Assembly (NCBI GenBank): GCA_050247235.1
Contig: JBFWUN010000021.1
Location: forward strand, 1 to 64,000
Direction of reading: 5' to 3'
Length of the DNA: 64,000 nucleotides
From: CAIKBL01 sp050247235
Lineage (GTDB): Bacteria; Pseudomonadota; Gammaproteobacteria; Ga0077536
The notes beneath the pieces were generated by a model. It was not told the origin of the DNA. It was given only the letters and a program-made list of their open reading frames with translations, and ran no database searches. Position numbers and translations under genes: made by a program. Numbering within the stretch: the stretch's first letter is position 1; the number at the start of each line of letters is the position of its first letter. Below are positions 1 to 8,181 of the stretch, one piece after another.

Positions 1-807
1 GGCCAGGTGGACCGGACCGTCGAGATCCCCGTCAAGGGCGGCCCGATGGTGCACGACTGTGCGATCACCCGCTCGCAGGTCATCGTGCTCGATCTGCCGG
101 TCACGTTCTCGTTCAGGCGACTGCTGCAGCGTGCGGCATTTCCGTACGCGTGGAATCCACGGCATCCGGCGCGCGTGGGCTTGCTGCCGCGGGAGGGCGA
201 TGCGCGGGACATCCGCTGGTATGCCGTCGACCCCTGCTACGTGTTCCATCCCTGCAATGCCTATGACGACGAGGACGGCAGCGTCGTCCTCGATGTCGTG
301 GTCCACCCGCGGATGTTCGACCGTTCGCGCATCGGCCCGGAAAGCGGTCGGGCGCCGACGTTCGAACGCTGGCGCCTGCCGGCGGGCGGACACGATGTCC
401 GGCGCGACGTGATCTCCGGCATCGCGCAGGAGTTCCCGCGGCTCGACGAGTCGAGGGTCGCCCAGCGCTATCGCTACGCCTACGCTGTCGAGTTCACCGT
501 CGACGCGGCGGGTGGCCAGCGCCTGCTGAAGCACGACCTGGACACGCGCCGGACACAGGCGCATCACTTCGCAGCCGATCGCAAGCCCGGAGAATTCGTC
601 TTTGTCCCGCGACGCGCGTCCAGCGACGAGGACGACGGCTGGCTGCTCGGCTACGCGTTCAACCTCGCGCGCGGCCGTGGCGAGCTGCACGTCATCGATG
701 CACAGCGGATCGAGGCACCGGCCGTGGCAATCGTGCCGGTGCCGGCACCGATCCCGATGGGTTTTCACGGCAACTGGATCGACATCCGCGAACTCGGCGG
801 GGCGTGA
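1..807 (+). CDS. Carotenoid cleavage oxygenase, C-terminal part (5' end outside window)
   Basis: This is the C-terminal 268 codons of a carotenoid oxygenase (RPE65/CCD family), a non-heme iron enzyme that cleaves carotenoid or stilbene-type double bonds. The frame is already open at base 1, so the gene begins upstream; the GTG at base 7 is probably not the true start. Counting that GTG as residue 1, three of the four family iron-ligand histidines are visible: MVHD (H16), YVFHPCNAYDD, and PMGFHGNW near the C terminus. The fourth would lie upstream of the window. The downstream acyl-CoA dehydrogenase-like gene is convergent, so no operon partner is visible. Substrate cannot be inferred from this fragment; a lignostilbene- or apocarotenoid-type substrate is equally possible. 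Confidence 0.88.
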   Translation, partial: GQVDRTVEIPVKGGPMVHDCAITRSQVIVLDLPVTFSFRRLLQRAAFPYAWNPRHPARVGLLPREGDARDIRWYAVDPCYVFHPCNAYDDEDGSVVLDVVVHPRMFDRSRIGPESGRAPTFERWRLPAGGHDVRRDVISGIAQEFPRLDESRVAQRYRYAYAVEFTVDAAGGQRLLKHDLDTRRTQAHHFAADRKPGEFVFVPRRASSDEDDGWLLGYAFNLARGRGELHVIDAQRIEAPAVAIVPVPAPIPMGFHGNWIDIRELGGA

Positions 808-855
808 CCTCGGGGCATCCGCCGCGCGGAGGCGGACGCCGTGTGTCGCGCGTGC

Positions 856-2094
856 TCAGCCCAGGATGAACGGCGGCGCAAGCGGCGGCAGGCCGAGCAG
901 CATGCGCCCCACCGACTCGTACTGCGTGCCGGCGATCGCGAAGTGCTGGGTTGCCGCGTGCACGTCGCGCAGCGCGCGCTGGAGCGGGCTGGACTTGTAG
1001 TTGGCCTGCGCACCGGCCGTCGTGTAGAGGATGTCGACAGCGCGGGCCGCGCCGTGGCACGCGTTGGTCGACGCCAGCAGCATGTTCGCCCGGCTGTCGA
1101 CCGGCACGTCCAGGCCCGCTTGCGCGTACACGCCGAAGTCCCGTATGGCGTCCTTCAGCCACGCACGTGAGGATCGGATCAGCGCGACGGCTTCGGCGAG
1201 ACGCAGGTGGAACGTGGGACGGTCGCGCATCACTGTCGTGCTGCCGACGCCCACCTTCGACTGTGCGAGTTCAATCACCCGTTGCACCGCGCCTTCCGCG
1301 ATGCCGATCGCGATGAACCCCACCTGCATCACGCCGGTGGCATAGGCGGGGTAGCGGTACAACGCGCCGCCGTAGTGGCGGCTGGTCGGTTTCATTCCTG
1401 GACCGAACGCCCAGGTGAACGCGGCGTCCACGTATTCGTCCTCGAGAACCACGTCGTGACTGCCGGTGCCGGCGAGACCACTGACCTCCCAGGTTTCCTC
1501 GATCCGCACCTTGTCGATGGGGAAGTAGCACGCGCGGACGTCCGGCTGGCCTTGGGGACCGCTTGCGGGAGTCCCGCCTTCGACCACCTGGCACAGGACG
1601 AAGTACCACGTGCAATGCGTGCTGCCGCTCGCGAACGACCAGCGTCCCGTCACGCGATACCCCCCCGGTACGCGCTCGGCGCGGCCGAGCGGGAAGAACG
1701 TCGAACCGGTGACGACCTGGGGATCGCCGCCGAAGATCCGCTCCACCGGCCCGTCGTCCAGCGGCGTGCTGAACAACGTGTTGACGTTGCCGATCCACGT
1801 GCACCACGCGGTGGACCCGTCGAGCTGCGCGACGGGCTCCAGGATCTCCGCGAATTCGAGCGGATCGAGTTCCGAACCGCCCAGCGACTCCGGCAGGTAC
1901 AGCCGGAACAGCCCGGCGTCGGTCATCGCGCGGATCACCTCGCGCGACATCCGCCGGTTGCGCTCGGCTGCGTCCGCGTGCGCGAGGATCAGCGGCGCAA
2001 GCCGGCGGACGCTGTCGAGATGCGGGGCGACCCGGGGATTGGTCGTGAGGGGGGACACCGGTGCAGCACTCCTGTCGGGATCTTGCGAGTCCAT
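856..2094 (-). CDS. Acyl-CoA dehydrogenase-fold flavin monooxygenase (HsaA/HpaB-C type)
   Basis: The 412-aa protein has the acyl-CoA dehydrogenase fold and resembles the oxygenase component of two-component FMNH2/FADH2-dependent monooxygenases (HsaA and related hydroxylases) more than a true fatty-acyl dehydrogenase. The family pattern runs N-terminal helical domain (LAPLILAHADAAERNRRMSREVI), beta domain (GGYRVTGRWSFASGSTHCTW) and C-terminal helical bundle (DVHAATQHFAIAGTQYESVGRMLLG). No flavin reductase gene is adjacent. The ATG at 2094 is preceded by a TACACT -10-like hexamer on the minus strand (2104-2109) only 9 nt away and by no clear Shine-Dalgarno site. Substrate is unknown; the steroid/aromatic hydroxylase assignment is inference from fold only. 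Confidence 0.75.
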   Translation of the reverse strand: MDSQDPDRSAAPVSPLTTNPRVAPHLDSVRRLAPLILAHADAAERNRRMSREVIRAMTDAGLFRLYLPESLGGSELDPLEFAEILEPVAQLDGSTAWCTWIGNVNTLFSTPLDDGPVERIFGGDPQVVTGSTFFPLGRAERVPGGYRVTGRWSFASGSTHCTWYFVLCQVVEGGTPASGPQGQPDVRACYFPIDKVRIEETWEVSGLAGTGSHDVVLEDEYVDAAFTWAFGPGMKPTSRHYGGALYRYPAYATGVMQVGFIAIGIAEGAVQRVIELAQSKVGVGSTTVMRDRPTFHLRLAEAVALIRSSRAWLKDAIRDFGVYAQAGLDVPVDSRANMLLASTNACHGAARAVDILYTTAGAQANYKSSPLQRALRDVHAATQHFAIAGTQYESVGRMLLGLPPLAPPFILG

Positions 2095-2176
2095 GCGTCC
2101 GACAGTGTAGTGGGGCTCGCGCGAATCGTCGCCTCCGCGCTAGAGTTCGGCCCCACCCGCGACATGGAGCATTCCC

Positions 2177-2683
2177 TTGAGCAATCCCTACTACGACCAG
2201 GTCATCACCGGTTTCGGCCAGTCACTGCAGAACCTGTCCGCGCTGCTCGACAAGGCCGCGGCGCATGCCGCCTCCCAGCGCTACGAGCCGGCCAACCTGC
2301 TGTCGGCACGCCTGTTCCCGGACATGTTCACGTGCGCACGGCAGTTCCAGCTCGCGACCGATTTCGCGAAGGGCGCCGCGGCGCGCCTCAGTGGCAGCGA
2401 GCCCCCCAAGTGGGAAGACACCGAACAGACCGTGGAAGAACTGCAGGGTCGTCTGCGCAAAGCGTGTGACTATCTTGCGACGTTCACCCCGGACCGGTTC
2501 GCGGACGCCGCCACGCGCGCCATCGAACTCAAGACGCCGGCCGGGACGTTCGGCTTCACCGGCCAAACCTTCCTGCTGCGCTGGGCGGTGCCGAACTTCT
2601 ATTTCCATTGCACCACCGCCTACAACCTGCTGCGTCACAACGGCGTGCCGGTCGGCAAGTTCGACTTCCTGGGCACCCTCTGA
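2177..2683 (+). CDS. DUF1993 family protein
   Basis: A 168-aa predicted helical cytoplasmic protein of the DUF1993 family (PF09351), often grouped with DinB-like four-helix bundles. Family hallmarks are the N-terminal YYDQVITGFGQSLQNLSALLDKA, the LFPDMFTCARQFQLATDFAKG segment and the C-terminal NFYFHCTTAYNLLRHNGVPVG. The start is TTG at 2177, supported by GGAG at 2166-2169 with 7-nt spacing; there is no usable ATG nearby. Function is unknown. It stands alone between a divergent monooxygenase and a convergent SAM hydrolase gene. Confidence 0.8.
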   Translation: MSNPYYDQVITGFGQSLQNLSALLDKAAAHAASQRYEPANLLSARLFPDMFTCARQFQLATDFAKGAAARLSGSEPPKWEDTEQTVEELQGRLRKACDYLATFTPDRFADAATRAIELKTPAGTFGFTGQTFLLRWAVPNFYFHCTTAYNLLRHNGVPVGKFDFLGTL

Positions 2684-2752
2684 CCGCGCGACTCCCCGCG
2701 CGTGGGCGCCCGTGGAGGCGCTGCGCGCGGCGGTGTTCACGCGGTCGCTCAG

Positions 2753-3562
2753 TCAGTCCTGCCGGGACTCGACCACGACCACCGGCCCGCCGCGGCCGAG
2801 TCCGAGGTGCTCGGCCGCGTTCTGTTCCGAACACGCGATCTCCAGGACTTCGAACGAGTTCACGAGCGCGAGATACGAACCCGGCGCCACGTCACCGTAA
2901 GTGCGATGCACCGGGATCTCGTGGCCCGCCGCCCGCACCAGCGGTCGGCGGAAACGGGCCAGCGCCGCACGTTCGATATTGGTGATGAGATTGCCGAAGT
3001 GGTCGGTGGTGATCACCACGCCGTGCAGTTCCCCGCCCCGCCAATCCGGCGGTTCCACCAGCGACGGGATGTAATCCTCCGTGGGGGAACCAAGCGCTGA
3101 CGGCGCCACGCGGCCGGCCGCGAGCTCCGCCGCCAGCGGCGCGAACAGGTCACGTCCGTGGAACGTCGCGCTGAGCTGCGCGATGCCGAACCGGGCGAGG
3201 CCGGCCGGATCGATGCGGATCACGTCGCCCTGCACGCGTTCGATGACACCCGCCAGCAGGCCGTTGTCCGGCGCAAGGAACAGGTGACCGTCACCGCAGA
3301 CCGCCAGCACATCGCGCGCCGTGCCGACCCCGGGGTCGACCACTGCCAGGTGCACGGTCCCGCGCGAAAAGTAATGGTACGAACGCTCCAGCCAGAAACC
3401 GGCCTCGGCCGGCCAGTGCACGTGCGCTTCGTGCGTGAGGTCGACGAGCTTCGCCTCCGGAAAGCGCGCGAGCACCACGCCCTTCATCGTGCCGACGAAT
3501 GGTCCGCGGTGACCGAAGTCCGTGGTGATCGTGACGACGCCGCTGGGGGTGAATGCGTGCAT
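2753..3562 (-). CDS. S-adenosyl-L-methionine hydrolase/halogenase-family protein (SAM hydroxide adenosyltransferase)
   Basis: A 269-aa member of the DUF62/SAM hydroxide adenosyltransferase family, which splits SAM into adenosine and methionine; the fluorinase and chlorinase are specialised relatives. Visible motifs are ITTDFGHRGPFVG (residues 12-24), VVDPGVGTARD, the GRDLFAPLAAELA segment and TTDHFGNLITNI in the C-terminal domain. I chose ATG 3562 rather than the longer in-frame start at 3640 because GGAG lies just upstream of 3562 and the extension has no family similarity and would overlap the preceding gene. It follows the cNMP/rhodanese gene by 40 bp on the same strand, so co-transcription is likely. 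Hydrolase is the default assignment for a non-marine bacterium. Confidence 0.85.
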   Translation of the reverse strand: MHAFTPSGVVTITTDFGHRGPFVGTMKGVVLARFPEAKLVDLTHEAHVHWPAEAGFWLERSYHYFSRGTVHLAVVDPGVGTARDVLAVCGDGHLFLAPDNGLLAGVIERVQGDVIRIDPAGLARFGIAQLSATFHGRDLFAPLAAELAAGRVAPSALGSPTEDYIPSLVEPPDWRGGELHGVVITTDHFGNLITNIERAALARFRRPLVRAAGHEIPVHRTYGDVAPGSYLALVNSFEVLEIACSEQNAAEHLGLGRGGPVVVVESRQD

Positions 3563-3602
3563 GCTCCGCTCCGGGTTGCGCCGCGACGGCGTGTTGCAGG
3601 TA

Positions 3603-5114
3603 TCAGGGTTCGTCCGGTGTCGCGGCGGGCGGCGGATCACCGCCCGACTGCGCCGCCTTCAGCGACGCGCGCTGGAGTTTCCACAATTCGCGCTGCTGCT
3701 GGGCCACCTTGCGTTTCAGGTCCAGCACCTGCCGGTGCTTGTTCTCGAGTTCGGTCAGGTAGGTCATCTCGACTTCCTGCACCGCCTGCCGCACGCGCGC
3801 ATCAGCTTCCGCCCGCAGCTGGGCGACCGCCTTGCGCAGCCGCCGACGGTAGCGCTGCCGCTCGGCGGAGCGCACGTCTTCCAGGCCGATGCGCAGCGCC
3901 TCCTCGGCGCGGGTGCCATCGGGGACCGTCACGTCGAACACGTCCACACCCGGTGGAGCAACCGTCGCCGGTCCGCCCTCCGCGGCAGTCGGCGCGAGCG
4001 CCTGCTCCACCATGTCCGCGAGATCGAGTCGCGTGGTTTTTTCCAGGCGATCGAGTCCCTCGTTCAGGTAGTACGCCTCGAGCCCGGCCGCGCTGAGCAT
4101 GAAATTGCCGAGCGCGCTGTAACCCGGATCGCTGCTGCACACGACGTACCGGCGCCGCGGATCGAGGCTGGTGCAGTTCAGGCGCAGGATCGCGAGCGGC
4201 ATGTTGATCGCGTGCATTACCGAGCCCTGCTCGAACTCCGCCGGTTCGCGCATGTCGAGCCACGCCGCGCCTTCCGCGACGAGCGCCTCGGCGCGTTCAC
4301 GCGCGAGCGGCCGCAGGAACGCGGGCGCGAGCAGGCGCTCGAAGTCCTGCTTGTCGATCCGGATCAGCGCGCCGTCGGTCTGCATGCGCACGGTTGCGGC
4401 GCGCCCGACCCCCGCGAGCAGCGATTCCTCCCCGAAAAACTCGCCCGGCCCCATCAGGCTCACACGATGCTGGGCACCGCCAAGCCGCTCGACCTCGAGT
4501 TCCGCCACCCCCGTCTTGACGATGTAGCAGGCATCGCCCGCCTCTCCCTGCTCGAGGATCGTCTCGCCGGCCCGCACCGGCACTTCCTCGGCGCGCTGCA
4601 GGAGACGCTGGATGGTGGACGGTGGCAGCCGCGCCAGCACCCCGATGCTGAGCGCGAGTTCAAGCCCGTCCGCGGCGTCTTCCGCAACCAGTTCCACGAC
4701 ATCGGGCAGCGCCGCGGCGTGCACGTTGGCGAGATTCACGAAGCGGCCGAGCGTCGTCTGCGGAATCCGGAACACCAGCACGTCAGTGCCGGCCCGCGCG
4801 CGCGCGGCGCGCTGGCCGGGACCGTGGAAGCAGTCGCACGCACCGCCGGGCTGGGCCTCGTAGTCGCGCGCGACGCGCTCCGGGCTCTCGGTGGTGACCC
4901 GGCCCTCGAGCAGGAAGTAAACCCATTCCTGTTCGCGGCGGGTGGCGCAGAACACACTGCCAGCCCGGTGGCGCTGGACTTCGCCGGCCTCCATCACGAT
5001 GGCCTGGTGGGCGGCCGAGAGGTCGCGCACCATCGGCAGCCGGACGCGCAGCGCGTCCCGATCGACCACTGGGGTGGATGCGGTCGCGTGGGGTCGGCGG
5101 TCATCGATCTGCAT
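3603..5114 (-). CDS. Cyclic-nucleotide-binding/rhodanese multidomain protein with C-terminal coiled coil
   Basis: A 503-aa soluble protein. Residues about 20-150 look like a degenerate cNMP-binding domain. Residues about 150-270 form a better-conserved one (RAGETILEQGEAGDACYIVKTG, then GPGEFFGEESLLAG and the RAATVRM segment). A rhodanese-like domain follows (WLDMREPAEFEQGSVMHAINMPL, then RYVVCSSDPGYSA with a Cys at the active-site loop). The final 120 residues are charged and probably coiled coil (RRRLRKAVAQLRAEADARV to LKRKVAQQQRELWKLQ). The architecture suggests a cyclic-nucleotide-responsive regulatory or sulfur-transfer-related protein, but no target is evident. It heads a two-gene minus-strand unit with the SAM hydrolase. 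Confidence 0.8.
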   Translation of the reverse strand: MQIDDRRPHATASTPVVDRDALRVRLPMVRDLSAAHQAIVMEAGEVQRHRAGSVFCATRREQEWVYFLLEGRVTTESPERVARDYEAQPGGACDCFHGPGQRAARARAGTDVLVFRIPQTTLGRFVNLANVHAAALPDVVELVAEDAADGLELALSIGVLARLPPSTIQRLLQRAEEVPVRAGETILEQGEAGDACYIVKTGVAELEVERLGGAQHRVSLMGPGEFFGEESLLAGVGRAATVRMQTDGALIRIDKQDFERLLAPAFLRPLARERAEALVAEGAAWLDMREPAEFEQGSVMHAINMPLAILRLNCTSLDPRRRYVVCSSDPGYSALGNFMLSAAGLEAYYLNEGLDRLEKTTRLDLADMVEQALAPTAAEGGPATVAPPGVDVFDVTVPDGTRAEEALRIGLEDVRSAERQRYRRRLRKAVAQLRAEADARVRQAVQEVEMTYLTELENKHRQVLDLKRKVAQQQRELWKLQRASLKAAQSGGDPPPAATPDEP

Positions 5115-5177
5115 GCAGTGTCGCGCGGTGAGAGGGACGGATTCCCGGTGCAGTCTAACGGAGTCCCGTCCGGACGG

Positions 5178-5831
5178 TCAGGCGTCGCGACCTGTTTTCA
5201 CATTTGCGAGCGCACGGTACCCGGCCGCCATGAACGGCACGAGGCGCGCGTAGATCGCCGCGAGGTCGTGATCACGGCAGAGGCCGTGAGACAGGGTATC
5301 GATGCGACCGGTCTCCGCGAAGATCATCGTCAGCGCCCCGATCAGGAAATGAAATCCCCAGTACAGGTCGCGTGGGTCGGCAGCCGGCAAGGCGCGCCGC
5401 ATGCCGTCGATGAAGAGCTCCGCCACGGGGTCGAACTGGGCCGTCATCACGGCCCGGGTCCAGCGCGCCGCGTTCGCGGTCTGCGCGATGAGCCGCGCGT
5501 AGCTCTTCCATCCCGGGCCGCCGTGCAGGCTCTTGTCCAGGAACGGGCGCGCGAAGGCGTCGATCAGCCCTTCCACGTCGGGATTCGGCGGCAGCGCCGC
5601 GAACAGGCGGCGGCGGGCATCGTTGAGTTCGTCTGCCCGCCGCTGGATGGTCGCGATGTAGAGATCGGTCTTGGGCCCGAAATGATAGTTGGCGAGCGCG
5701 AGTTCGACCCCGGCCGCGGCGGTGATCTGCCGCAGCGACACCCCATCGAAGCCGTGCTCGGCAAACAGCCGTTCGGCGGCGTCGAGGATCCGCTGCTTGG
5801 TGGTGGAGGTCTCCGCGGGGGCGATGGTCAT
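5178..5831 (-). CDS. TetR/AcrR family transcriptional repressor
   Basis: A 217-aa TetR-type regulator. The N-terminal HTH is clear: KQRILDAAERLFAEHGFDGVSLRQITAAAGVELALANYHFGPKTDLY. The rest is a helical ligand-binding and dimerisation domain. It is transcribed divergently from the HydA/HydB/RidA operon starting at 5952, and an imperfect palindrome with a GAACGTTC core sits 14 bp upstream of its start. The natural reading is autorepression plus control of that operon, with the substrate or a derivative of the carboxylase/hydantoinase as inducer. The start at 5831 is the only one that keeps the full N-terminal HTH. Confidence 0.92.
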   Translation of the reverse strand: MTIAPAETSTTKQRILDAAERLFAEHGFDGVSLRQITAAAGVELALANYHFGPKTDLYIATIQRRADELNDARRRLFAALPPNPDVEGLIDAFARPFLDKSLHGGPGWKSYARLIAQTANAARWTRAVMTAQFDPVAELFIDGMRRALPAADPRDLYWGFHFLIGALTMIFAETGRIDTLSHGLCRDHDLAAIYARLVPFMAAGYRALANVKTGRDA

Positions 5832-5844
5832 TCGGGGGTTGCTA

Positions 5845-5864
5845 TTAATTGAACGTTCGTTTAA
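5845..5864. promoter_or_regulatory. Candidate TetR operator (20-bp imperfect palindrome)
   Basis: The 20-bp sequence has TTAA at both ends and a perfect GAACGTTC core (16 of 20 positions symmetric). It is an AT-rich island in a GC-rich genome, located between the divergent TetR gene (5831) and the HydA gene (5952). Position and size fit a TetR-family operator; the assignment is inferred. Confidence 0.6.
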
Positions 5865-5951
5865 TTGTAACCCGCGATTCCTGCGGATGACGACCGGCGC
5901 CAGGACGGGCCCGGTTCCGCGCTCCGCCCCACCCTAGTGAATGGACGGCAC

Positions 5952-8063
5952 ATGGCATCTTTTCTCTGTGGCCTCGACATCGGAGGCACGTTCACCGACT
6001 GCGTTCTCATCGACGACACCGGCCGCCTGACGATCTCCAAGGCGCCATCGACCCCGGGCAACTTCGCCGAAGGCGTGCTCGAAGCGCTGCGGCGCGCCGG
6101 CGAACGGGTGGGCCTCGGACTCACCGAACTGCTCGGGTCGATCACGATGCTGAACCACGGCACCACCGCCGGCACCAACGCGATCATCCAGCGCAAGGGC
6201 GCCAAGGTCGGGCTCATCACCACCCGCGGGCACAACGACGTCATCCACATCATGCGCGGCTCACGCGGGCTGTCCGGCCAGGACATCAAGCTCATCGTGC
6301 ACATTCCCGAGTCGAGCAAACCGGATCCCATCATCCCCAAGCGCCTGATCCGCGGCGTGTCGGAGCGGGTGGACTGTTTTGGCAAGGTGGTCGTCGATCT
6401 CAACGAGGAGGAGGCCCGTGCCGCGATCCGGAGCCTCGTCGACGCCGGGGTCGAGGCGCTCGCGATCTGCTTCCTGTGGTCGTTCCTCGCGCCGGCGCAC
6501 GAGCGCCGCGTCAAGGCGATCGCCGCCGAGATCGCGCCGCAGCTCTACGTGACGTGCTCGCACGAACTCGCACCGAAGTGGGGTGAGTACGAACGCACCA
6601 CCGCGGTGGCGCTGAATGCGTACATCGGGCCGCTGACGGTGGGCTACCTGAGCCGTCTCGACCGCCAGCTGAAAGAACTCGATTACCGTCCCCCGCTGCA
6701 GATCACGCAGTGCGCGGGCGGCACCATCTCGGTGAAGAAGGCCAGCGATGCGCCGCTGCTGACCCTGGACTCGGGGCCGGTCTCGGGGGTCACGGGTTCG
6801 CTCTACCTCGGTGAACTGATGGGTGAACGGAACATCATCACCACGGACATGGGCGGCACGTCGTTCGATGTCGGCGTCATTCACGACGCGAAGGCCGTCG
6901 TGTCGTACAAGAGCCTCGTCCACCAGTACGAATACTTCCTGCCGAAGGTGGACGTCCAGACCATGGGCACGGGGGGCGGCAGCAAGGTGTGGATCGATCG
7001 CACCACGCGCACCCTGAAGGTGGGTCCGCAGAGCGCCGGCGCCGATCCGGGGCCGATCTGCTACCGGCGCGGCGGCGCCACGCCCACGACCACCGATGCC
7101 GATGTCGTGCTCGGTTACCTCGACCCCGACAACTTCGCGGGCGGGACCATGCAGCTCGATCGCGCGGGCGCCGCCGCGGGCCTGCAGGTGCTGGCCGACG
7201 AGCTCGGCATGAGCCTCTACGAACTGGCGAGCGGCGTCGCGCAGATCGCCGAGTTCCAGATGGCCGACCTCGTCCGCAAGGCGACCATCCAGAAAGGGCT
7301 CGACCCGCGCGATTTCGTGCTGTTCGCGTTCGGTGGCGCGGGTCCCGTGCACATGGCGGTGACCGCACGCGAAGCCGGCATCCGCCGCGTGGTGGTCCCG
7401 CAGGGCGACACCGCGTCCACGTGGTGCGCGTTCGGCGCGGCCTCGGCCGACACGCTGCATGTGAATGAACAGGTGCGCATCATGGCATCGCCGTTCGACG
7501 TCCGGGCGATCAACGCGGTGTTCGCCGACCTGACTGCGAAGGGTTGCGCGGAGCTGGGGGAGGACGGCATCCCGGCGAACCGCCAGCGCTTCCGCTACTC
7601 GGTCGACATGCGACACCGAGGTCAAATCAACGAAGTGGAAGTCGAACTCGACGGCGGGGTACTCGCCGAATCGGACCTGGACGATCTGCGTGCACGTTTC
7701 GTGCGCCGCTACGAGCAGCTCTACGGACGCGGCGCGTCCCTGCCCGGGGCGCGGCTCGAATGCGTGACGTTCCGCGTCCGCGCGCACGCCGAGTCGCGCA
7801 AGCCGCGGATCCAGACCGCGAGCACGCTCACCGACGTCATCGCGCCGGCGGCGCGTACGGGCACCCGCGAGATCTACTGGGCCGAGAGGAAGAACGCTAC
7901 TCTGACCCCGATTTACGACGGCTACCGGCTCGAGCCGGGCAACCGTCTCGACGGCCCGTGCGTGATCGAGACGACCACCACGTCCATCGTCGTGCATCCC
8001 GGCCAGCGGGTCGAGATGGACGCGTTCGGCAATTTCGTGATCGACACCGGGCTGCCGGGATGA
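5952..8063 (+). CDS. HydA-type subunit: N-methylhydantoinase A/acetone carboxylase beta-like ATPase
   Basis: A 703-aa hydantoinase A/oxoprolinase-family protein, the ATP-binding ASKHA-fold subunit of ATP-dependent hydantoinases, 5-oxoprolinase and acetone/acetophenone carboxylases. Visible are the N-terminal phosphate loop GLDIGGTFTDCVLID, the HGTTAGTNAIIQRKG segment, a second TDMGGTSFDVGVI phosphate motif, and DPRDFVLFAFGGAGPVHM. ATG 5952 was chosen; GTG 5937 is an alternative adding five residues. It is the first gene of an operon with HydB-zinc-ribbon and RidA genes, divergent from a TetR gene. Because the partner carries an acetone-carboxylase-gamma-like zinc module, I favour a carboxylase of a ketone or related carbonyl over a hydantoinase, but the sequence does not settle the substrate. 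Confidence 0.88.
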   Translation: MASFLCGLDIGGTFTDCVLIDDTGRLTISKAPSTPGNFAEGVLEALRRAGERVGLGLTELLGSITMLNHGTTAGTNAIIQRKGAKVGLITTRGHNDVIHIMRGSRGLSGQDIKLIVHIPESSKPDPIIPKRLIRGVSERVDCFGKVVVDLNEEEARAAIRSLVDAGVEALAICFLWSFLAPAHERRVKAIAAEIAPQLYVTCSHELAPKWGEYERTTAVALNAYIGPLTVGYLSRLDRQLKELDYRPPLQITQCAGGTISVKKASDAPLLTLDSGPVSGVTGSLYLGELMGERNIITTDMGGTSFDVGVIHDAKAVVSYKSLVHQYEYFLPKVDVQTMGTGGGSKVWIDRTTRTLKVGPQSAGADPGPICYRRGGATPTTTDADVVLGYLDPDNFAGGTMQLDRAGAAAGLQVLADELGMSLYELASGVAQIAEFQMADLVRKATIQKGLDPRDFVLFAFGGAGPVHMAVTAREAGIRRVVVPQGDTASTWCAFGAASADTLHVNEQVRIMASPFDVRAINAVFADLTAKGCAELGEDGIPANRQRFRYSVDMRHRGQINEVEVELDGGVLAESDLDDLRARFVRRYEQLYGRGASLPGARLECVTFRVRAHAESRKPRIQTASTLTDVIAPAARTGTREIYWAERKNATLTPIYDGYRLEPGNRLDGPCVIETTTTSIVVHPGQRVEMDAFGNFVIDTGLPG

Positions 8064-8181
8064 GTGCATGCCTCGGCAATTCGCGCGCGGCGCGGCGGAT
8101 CCCACGGCTGCCGACGGACCCCGGCACTGCGCACGCACGAACGATCTCCAATCATTGAAGACGTCTTCACGGAGCACCGAC

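Noticed and set aside
3522..5852. Plus-strand open frame of about 776 codons
   Set aside because: It spans two convincing minus-strand genes (cNMP/rhodanese and TetR) and intergenic DNA, and shows no motif.
8068..8181. N-terminal extension of the HydB fusion protein
   Set aside because: No family similarity, and a good Shine-Dalgarno site precedes ATG 8182.
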